DNA of 45,439 bases from Candidatus Bathyarchaeota archaeon (GTDB lineage Archaea > Thermoproteota > Bathyarchaeia > TCS64), in NCBI GenBank assembly GCA_016783485.1, contig JADHWM010000006.1, positions 1 through 45,439 of the forward strand, in the 5' to 3' direction. The notes under the pieces were generated by a model. It did not search any database. It worked only from the letters and a program-made list of their open reading frames with translations, and was not told where the DNA came from. Both the position numbers and the translations under genes were made by a program. Shown one piece after another: positions 40,130 through 45,439 of the stretch (position 1 is its first letter; each line of letters begins with the position of its first letter).

Positions 40130-42780
40130 CGCAGCTTCTTGAGGAGTTCCTCGAGGGACGGGTTGTGCTCCACGAGGAAGCTCCTGGAGAGGCTCGCCTC
40201 GAAATCCGAAGCCCTCCTGTTGATCCTCTCCATCTCGTCGTACGACGCCAGATCCTCAACCTTTCCTCGTGCCCCCACCACGACGATCCGTATCACCCAG
40301 GGATCCCTTGCCGCGACCTCCCTCACGGTTATGGTCTTGGAGACGTCCCCGGTGACATAGCCCGCCAGGGCCGTGTTTAGCTCCTGGGTGAGGTCGGAGT
40401 CCCAGAGGCCGGGGGGAGACTGGACTGTGACCCATAGGTAGTCGGATCGGAAGCTGGACTTCAGCCCCATGATGTTGGGGGTCCTGTAGACCCTGACCAC
40501 GCTCCGCATGTAATCCTTGAAGTGCTCTACGTCCAGGATCTCGGTGAGGATCCCCTCCCTGCTCAGGGCGTCCTCCTGCTCGGTGACGATCTTGTGGATG
40601 ATCTTCACCTGCTCCTCCTGGGTGAGCTCCGTGGTCCTCTCGTAGAACTTCTTGGACTTGATTATCTCGGAGAAGAGGGCCTGGTACTCCTTCGCGAGGT
40701 CTAGGATGGCGGTGAGCTTCTTCCTGTAGTCGGATGTGACCTCCAGTTTCTTCAGGAGGTCCTCGTAGAGCTCGATCACCTTCTCCACGCTGTCCATGTC
40801 GTCGGTGAGGTTGAGGGTCTCCTCGTCGCTGACCCGGAGCTCCCGCTCGATCTCCTTGAGCCTGTCCCGGGCGTAGCGCTTCTTCCCGAACCGTAGGAAT
40901 CCCCCCGACTCCTTCTCGTACTTGTCCTTATCGAACTCCTTCCTCTTTTTCCGCTCCTCGAGGCGGAAGATCTCGTTCTCGACCCCCTCCCTCCTGCCCC
41001 TGAACTTGCCGATGAGGGCCTGGAGGTAGGTGAGGTGCTCGTCGATCATCTTCACCTCGTCCTGGGGGGTCCTCACCATGAGCTGGAGGAGGTGGTAGAG
41101 GGTGGTGAGCTCCGACTTTATCTCCTGGAAGTTGATGGGCTGCAGCTCATCTTGGGGAAGGATATCGTAGCGCCTGATCATGGCGTCGGTGAGGTGCCGG
41201 GTCTCGTTGTAGAACCTGAGGATCTCCAGGGTCTTGTCCGTGAGCTCGGCGATGTTCATAAAGTCCTCGAGGAGCCTCTTCTGCTGCACACTGAGAACCT
41301 GGGAGCTGGGGACCAGCTGCTGGAGCCTCTCGAAGATGGCGCCCTTGAGCACCCCGAAGTCCGTGTGGGTCCTCATGAGGTTCTTCATGAGCCCCTCGAG
41401 GTTGTCCTGGTACTGGCCGTCCTCCCCCTGGAGCACAAGGTTCACGATGGAGTCCTCGATGGTCCCGTCCTCGGCCATCACCTTGATCGTGGTGATGAAC
41501 TGGAGGGCCTCATCGATCCAGTCCCTGATCTGCCCCTGGACCCCCCTGATGTAGAGGTTGTAGTCCTCGTCGAAGCGGGGGCTCCCGTGGACCAGCTGCC
41601 GGAGCTTCTCGTCGAACTCGTCCTCGCTGAAGGCGTTGGTCCTGATGAGGTACTGCTTGTAGAGCTGGGAGACCTCCCGGTGCTTCACACCGAGGACGGC
41701 GTTGATCATCTCGAGGACCTCAAGCTTCTCGAGCCTGATCGTCTGGAGCTGCTGCATCATCTCCAGCTTCGACTTGAACGCGTTGACGTAGGCGTCCACG
41801 GGGTAGTTGACCTTAACCATGCTCAGGGTGTGGATGTTGTTCTCCCCGAGGCCGACCTCGGTCCCGATGCCGCTGAGCACGTCCGCCATGTCAAAGTCCA
41901 TGAGGACGTAGATCATCTCGGTGACCATCTCGTCCACCTCGTCCCTGGCCAAGATAATATTCCCCGTCTTGGAGTACGCCGGCATCAACGGGAGGAAGAG
42001 CATCGCGTTGAAGGGGTTCCTGTAGACCTCACCGAGCCCCTTCACGATGGCCTCGTTGGTCTCCCGGTTCAGCACCGAAGAGAACTCCATGACCGCGTTG
42101 TACCCCGAGTAGCCCTTAGCCGGGGGGTCGTCGCCCGCGCAGGGGAGGATGCCCATCCCGATGATGGGGACCCCGGAGCCCACCGATGCCCGGAGGTGGC
42201 GGGCGAAGTCGAGGATGATGCCGCTGCCGGTGCCCCCGCCGAGGCCGAAGATGATGAGTATGATGGGGCTGGTGATGGAGGAGAGGGCGTGATCCTTGAA
42301 CATGTTAATGAGGGACTTTATGATGCCCAGCTGGTAGTAGTTGAGGGTATAGATCGCCTTCGCCAGGGACCTCCGCCTCCCGGCGCCTCCCGCAAGGGGA
42401 GGGATCGCCACCGTGGAGGGGAGCCAGGGGTTGTACTTCTTGACCTTGATCCCGTCGTTGGTGAGGTGCTCCTTGAACTTGTGCTGGACGAAGTCGAACA
42501 TCGCCTCGGCGCTGGGAAACTTTATGGACTGGGCTATGAGGCTGAGGCGTTCCTGGGGGACCCCGTTCCGCTTCATCACCTCGGTGACAATCTTGTGGGT
42601 CTCCTCGAGGCTCTTGATGTCCGGGTCGGCGATGTCGAGAGCCATCAACGAGAGCCGCGAGACTCCCGTCTCGAGGAGGTCCATGGTCTTCTCGTTCCTC
42701 AGGAATGACTCGACGATGTTCGTCCCCGCCCCTCCTAGCCCAACGATGTGAATAGTGCTCGAGTATCCGCTCTCCGCCAT
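40126..42780 (-). CDS. Tubulin/FtsZ-superfamily GTPase with large helical insertion
   Basis: An 884-aa protein. Residues 1-330 form a tubulin/FtsZ GTPase domain: IHIVGLGGAGTNIVESF at 10-26 (T1), IFGLGGGTGSGIILDFARHL with the signature GGGTGSG at 181-187 (T4), NEAIVKGLGEVY, ARDEVDEMV, and DFDMAD at 295-300, matching the T7 NxDxxD loop with Asn to Asp. Residues of about 340-740 are helical and coiled coil (RKKRKEFDKDKYEKESGG). Residues of about 760-860 (LWVTVQSPPGLW ... DPWVIRIVVVGARG) look like the C-terminal tubulin domain. This resembles large tubulin-like (Tubulin_2-type) proteins rather than canonical FtsZ or CetZ. Polymerisation and GTPase activity are inferred from retained loops. Its ATG directly follows the stop of the exported protein. 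Confidence 0.85.
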   Translation of the reverse strand: MAESGYSSTIHIVGLGGAGTNIVESFLRNEKTMDLLETGVSRLSLMALDIADPDIKSLEETHKIVTEVMKRNGVPQERLSLIAQSIKFPSAEAMFDFVQHKFKEHLTNDGIKVKKYNPWLPSTVAIPPLAGGAGRRRSLAKAIYTLNYYQLGIIKSLINMFKDHALSSITSPIILIIFGLGGGTGSGIILDFARHLRASVGSGVPIIGMGILPCAGDDPPAKGYSGYNAVMEFSSVLNRETNEAIVKGLGEVYRNPFNAMLFLPLMPAYSKTGNIILARDEVDEMVTEMIYVLMDFDMADVLSGIGTEVGLGENNIHTLSMVKVNYPVDAYVNAFKSKLEMMQQLQTIRLEKLEVLEMINAVLGVKHREVSQLYKQYLIRTNAFSEDEFDEKLRQLVHGSPRFDEDYNLYIRGVQGQIRDWIDEALQFITTIKVMAEDGTIEDSIVNLVLQGEDGQYQDNLEGLMKNLMRTHTDFGVLKGAIFERLQQLVPSSQVLSVQQKRLLEDFMNIAELTDKTLEILRFYNETRHLTDAMIRRYDILPQDELQPINFQEIKSELTTLYHLLQLMVRTPQDEVKMIDEHLTYLQALIGKFRGRREGVENEIFRLEERKKRKEFDKDKYEKESGGFLRFGKKRYARDRLKEIERELRVSDEETLNLTDDMDSVEKVIELYEDLLKKLEVTSDYRKKLTAILDLAKEYQALFSEIIKSKKFYERTTELTQEEQVKIIHKIVTEQEDALSREGILTEILDVEHFKDYMRSVVRVYRTPNIMGLKSSFRSDYLWVTVQSPPGLWDSDLTQELNTALAGYVTGDVSKTITVREVAARDPWVIRIVVVGARGKVEDLASYDEMERINRRASDFEASLSRSFLVEHNPSLEELLKKLR

Positions 42781-43764
42781 CTAGTTCTCCTCCATCTCCT
42801 TCAACTTGTCATTTATCTCCTGGAGCTTCTGGCCCAGGTTCCTGTCCGTCCTCGAGGCCCTCAATGTGAGCCCCTCGAGCTCCCTGATCTGGTCCTCCAC
42901 GATCATCCTGGTGAACGAGAGCCTCCCATTGGCCCTGAAGAACAGGGCGCCCAAGATGACAGCCAGCGCCCCGAGCCCCCCGACGGCCGGGAGGAAATAC
43001 TTCTCCTGGAACGTGGCCTCGGTCCTGATCGGTGGGATATCGATGTCGATGGACTCGAGGATGCTCTGGGCGGTCCCCACGAAGCCGGCCTCCGCCTGGA
43101 CCTCGGCGAGGGCGATGAGACTCTCGAAGAGCCCTGTGAACGCGGGGTCGACCTGGGTCACCAGGTAGCCCTCCAGATCCGCCTGCCGCTGGCCCAGGTA
43201 GTACCTGTAGCCGTCGATCTCCGAGTCGATGACCGTGAGGGCGATCTCGTCGAGGAGGCTCCCGTCAGGCCCCGTGAGCTGGATGAACCTGTGGCTCACC
43301 GGCTTGTGCAGACTCTCCCCGTGGCCCAGGTCCGTCACGGTCCGGTCGCTGGGTATCCTCCCGAAGGTGGAGACGCTGTATCTCCCCTCGATCTGCCTGA
43401 ACTTGAACTCCGCCTCGTTGGGGTTGTAGTCCTCGGTGAGGTTGAGCTCAGTGGTGTGGATCTCCCAGTAGCGGTCGATGTTGCTCGCGTGGTTCAAGTT
43501 CACCGAGAGGGTGAGGTTCGCGTAGGCCGCCGTCAGGTCCACGTCGAGGAAAATGGTTATGTTGTACTCGCCGCCGGCTAGGAGGGGGGTGTTCTGGATG
43601 TCTTTGTCCAGCTCGAAGTCGCGCTCCAGGACCAGCTGCTTGGATGAGAGATCCACGACCTTGTACGCCACGATCCATCTCCCATCCACTCCCGACGCCT
43701 CAAATGCGAGGAGAGGAGAAATGATTAAAATGAATAATAATGCCGTTAATCTGGTTCTGCGCAA
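42781..43764 (-). CDS. Exported single-pass membrane protein with cytoplasmic coiled coil
   Basis: A 327-aa protein of unknown family. The N-terminus is a signal-like RRTRLTALLFILIISPLLAFEASG. The ectodomain (about 25-255) has strands typical of an immunoglobulin-like or other beta-sandwich fold and three N-x-S/T sequons (NIT, NLT, NLT). A transmembrane helix (FLPAVGGLGALAVILGALFF, about 256-278) and a cytoplasmic coiled coil (DQIRELEGL ... LQEINDKLKEMEEN) follow. TTG 43764 is preferred to TTG 43782 because a minus-strand TATA (gttatatc, plus about 43790-43800) predicts transcription from about 43768. Its stop abuts the tubulin-like ATG with no gap. It would place the tubulin-like protein under a surface-facing anchor. 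Confidence 0.75.
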   Translation of the reverse strand: MRRTRLTALLFILIISPLLAFEASGVDGRWIVAYKVVDLSSKQLVLERDFELDKDIQNTPLLAGGEYNITIFLDVDLTAAYANLTLSVNLNHASNIDRYWEIHTTELNLTEDYNPNEAEFKFRQIEGRYSVSTFGRIPSDRTVTDLGHGESLHKPVSHRFIQLTGPDGSLLDEIALTVIDSEIDGYRYYLGQRQADLEGYLVTQVDPAFTGLFESLIALAEVQAEAGFVGTAQSILESIDIDIPPIRTEATFQEKYFLPAVGGLGALAVILGALFFRANGRLSFTRMIVEDQIRELEGLTLRASRTDRNLGQKLQEINDKLKEMEEN

Positions 43765-43907
43765 ATCTGTGTGTACCCCCAACTACCTTGATATAACAAG
43801 GAATTTAACTTGTGCGTCGGTTTTTTCCACGTTTACCATCATATGAATTCTATGAATCGGGCTGTGACGACCGGATTTGAATAAAGGACGGAGGATTGGG
43901 CCCATTT

Positions 43908-45344
43908 TTAGTATGTGCGGGAGACGTAGGCGATGTACTTGCCCCCGTCGCCGCAGACCAGACAGTCCCCCGTGGGCTCCTCGTGCCTCTCCCAGAGGGT
44001 CCCCCTCACCTCCCCGGCGACCTGATCCTTGATCTCGAAGGCGCAGGAGGGGTCTCCGCACCAGTTCACCCTGACGATCCGCCTCTCGTCCATGTGGCTC
44101 TTCAGCTCTTCCAGGCTGGAGGCGTCGGCGAGTTCGCTCTCGAGGCGTTCCCGGCTCTTGGCGGTTATGTTTGTCTGTATCTCGGCGGCCAGGGCGGTCA
44201 CCTCCTCGACGAGGTTGTCGAGCTGGACCTTCTTCTTCTCCTTCGTGTCTCTCCTGACCAGGGTCACGGCCCTCGCCGTGGCCTCTCGGGGCCCCAGCTC
44301 GGCTCGGATGGGGACGCCGAACATCTCCCACTTGTAGTATTTCTCTCCCGGCCTCAGCCTGTCGTCGTCGTCGAGGGCCACCCTGAAGCCCCCATCGCTG
44401 AGGATCGCTTTGACCTCGTTGGAGTATTCGGACACCAAGTCCTCCTTCCCCTTGAAGGGGATGGGGACGATGACCACCTGCCTGGGGGCCACCACGGGCG
44501 GGAGCACGAGGCCGTTGTCGTCGCCGTGGTGGGCGATGGTGGCGGCCAGGGTCCTCCCCATCCCCATGCCGTAGCACGTGGTGGAGGCGTGGGCCCTGTT
44601 CCCGTCGTCGTCCTCGTAGGTGAGCTCGAAGGCCTCCGCGAAGTTCTCGCCGAGCTGGTGGACGGTGCCGATCTGGTTGACCTTCCCGTCGGGGTTCCAT
44701 GTGTCGAAGGCGAGGCTGTAGACCGCGCCCGCGAACTTGTCAAAGTCGGGGCGCTTCAGTATCATGTAGCTGAGCCCCAGGGCGTCGTAGACGGAGCGGT
44801 AGGCCTCCACGCCCACCTTCACCTGTCTCTCGGCGTCCTCGAAGTCGACGTGGGCTGTGTGGGCCTCGTTCCATAGGAACTCCCTTCCCCTGAACAGGGG
44901 CCGGGTGGCCTTGGTCTCGTACCTGTAGACGTTGCAGGTCTGGTGCATCCTCAGGGGGAGGTCGGCATGGCTCCGTATCCAGATCTTGAACATGGGGTAG
45001 ATCGCGGTCTCCGATGTGGGCCTGAGGAGGAGCCTCCGTTCAAGCTCGTTCTCCCCGGCGTGGGTGATCCAGAATACCTCGGCGGAGAAGCCCTCGATGT
45101 GGTCCTCCTCCTTCTGGAAGGTGTCCTCGGGGATCACCACGGGGAACTGCATGGGCTGGTGGTCTGTGGCTTCCAGTTTCTCCTCGAGCATCTGGTAGAT
45201 GCGCTTCGCGATGCTGTAGCCCCATCCCCGGTAGACCGAGAAGCCTTTCACGGGGTATCTGTCGTCGACTATCTCTGCCTCCAGGAGCACCTTGTCGAAC
45301 CACTCGCTGAAGTTGTCGAACTTTTCAGTCTGGTTATCGGTCAA
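43908..45344 (-). CDS. proS: Prolyl-tRNA synthetase (archaeal/eukaryal type)
   Basis: Class II synthetase charging tRNA(Pro). Visible motifs are RPTSETAIYPMF (TxE proline site), motif 2 RYETKATRPLFRGREFLWNEAHTAH near residue 145, and motif 3 GMGMGRTLAATIAHHG near 265. The C-terminal zinc-binding domain has VNWCGDPSC and CLVCGDGG, and the chain ends in tyrosine, as in this type. The ORF opens at TTG 45395. A TATA-like gaatatatt at about 45404-45412 predicts transcription near 45382, and GGTG five nt before TTG 45344 favours that start (478 aa). GTG 45353 is possible. Confidence 0.96.
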   Translation of the reverse strand: MTDNQTEKFDNFSEWFDKVLLEAEIVDDRYPVKGFSVYRGWGYSIAKRIYQMLEEKLEATDHQPMQFPVVIPEDTFQKEEDHIEGFSAEVFWITHAGENELERRLLLRPTSETAIYPMFKIWIRSHADLPLRMHQTCNVYRYETKATRPLFRGREFLWNEAHTAHVDFEDAERQVKVGVEAYRSVYDALGLSYMILKRPDFDKFAGAVYSLAFDTWNPDGKVNQIGTVHQLGENFAEAFELTYEDDDGNRAHASTTCYGMGMGRTLAATIAHHGDDNGLVLPPVVAPRQVVIVPIPFKGKEDLVSEYSNEVKAILSDGGFRVALDDDDRLRPGEKYYKWEMFGVPIRAELGPREATARAVTLVRRDTKEKKKVQLDNLVEEVTALAAEIQTNITAKSRERLESELADASSLEELKSHMDERRIVRVNWCGDPSCAFEIKDQVAGEVRGTLWERHEEPTGDCLVCGDGGKYIAYVSRTY

Positions 45345-45403
45345 ATCATGCACCTTCTGCTGAATGATGGGTGTGGCTAGGAAAAAGTCCGTCAATAGGG
45401 AAT

Positions 45404-45412
45404 ATATTCACC
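45404..45412 (-). promoter_or_regulatory. TATA-like element of proS
   Basis: Minus-strand gaatatatt, about 60 nt before the preferred proS start, implies a leader of about 38 nt with GGTG near its end. Confidence 0.4.
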
Positions 45413-45439
45413 CATCTTCCCGCGTGATAATCCAGTTGT

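Noticed and set aside
41035-42708. 557-aa plus-strand ORF antisense to the tubulin-like gene
   Set aside because: Repetitive Leu/Val/Asp/Glu/His composition typical of a GC-rich antisense shadow; the minus strand carries the GGGTGSG and T7 motifs.
43783-44700. 305-aa minus ORF overlapping proS
   Set aside because: Arg/Gly/Pro-rich frame shadow of the synthetase.
1-45439. CRISPR arrays, tRNA/rRNA genes, insertion sequences
   Set aside because: No spaced repeat array, no tRNA-like T-loop or cloverleaf in the spacers, and no transposase or terminal inverted repeats were seen; short RNA genes cannot be excluded without a covariance-model search.

Overview
This window is a GC-rich archaeal chromosome segment. 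I did not compute the GC content. Archaeal identity is secure from ribosomal protein S30e, Alba, the C/D-box RNP proteins fibrillarin and Nop5, the GatDE amidotransferase, the NurA-HerA pair, an archaeal/eukaryal-type ProRS, archaeal Elp3, a DUF166 protein, an adenosine-specific kinase, and TATA boxes placed about 26-31 nt before many starts (mostly leaderless transcripts). The lineage is less certain. A UroD-type methyltransferase with a corrinoid protein, HTH_45 regulators and a DUF835 response regulator would suit Bathyarchaeia or a relative, but that is an inference.

Layout. 1-3.5 kb: truncated Na/Pi-cotransporter-like gene, Maf pyrophosphatase, MGMT, then a corrinoid protein and UroD-family methyltransferase operon. 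3.6-8.5 kb: M81 (MlrC-like) hydrolase, class III CoA-transferase, and two GT4 glycosyltransferases read divergently from one shared AT-rich promoter. 8.6-17 kb: mostly information processing (HTH_45 regulator, RNase HII, fibrillarin, small Cys protein, Alba, Nop5, S30e, Elp3), interrupted by pyrD-pyrK and an MBL-fold hydrolase. 17-19.2 kb: a KaiC-like ATPase and a REC-PAS-DUF835 regulator. 19.4-23.6 kb: gatD-gatE and an M55 D-aminopeptidase. 23.7-26.1 kb: seven small winged-helix genes, namely a two-gene paralogous pair facing a tandem array of five mini-wHTH proteins. 26.3-28.9 kb: nurA-herA. 28.9-35.7 kb: DUF166, NUDIX, M20 hydrolase, carbamate kinase, pyrB, an aKMT-like lysine methyltransferase, adenosine-specific kinase, adenylate kinase (apparently with an ACG start) and a DUF2905 membrane protein. 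35.7-43.8 kb: a five-gene tubulin/FtsZ-superfamily locus. 43.9-45.3 kb: ProRS.

The best candidate for an undescribed system is the 35.7-43.8 kb locus. It encodes an 884-aa tubulin/FtsZ-like protein with an intact GGGTGSG loop, a DFDMAD T7-like loop and a roughly 400-aa helical insertion. A 381-aa protein looks like a degenerate second tubulin-fold partner. A polytopic membrane protein carries a cytoplasmic helical region of about 430 aa. A PH-like/helical protein starts on the stop codon of the membrane protein. A secreted, sequon-bearing single-pass protein ends in a short cytoplasmic coiled coil and abuts the tubulin gene with no gap. Together they suggest a membrane-anchored cytoskeletal or membrane-remodelling apparatus that reaches across the membrane.

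The second candidate is the mini-wHTH array. It is separated from nurA-herA by a spacer holding a long inverted repeat wrapped around a perfect 12-bp TATA palindrome. Gene packing is tight: four convergent pairs share one CTAG with interlocked TAG stops. No tRNA, rRNA, CRISPR array or insertion sequence was recognised.
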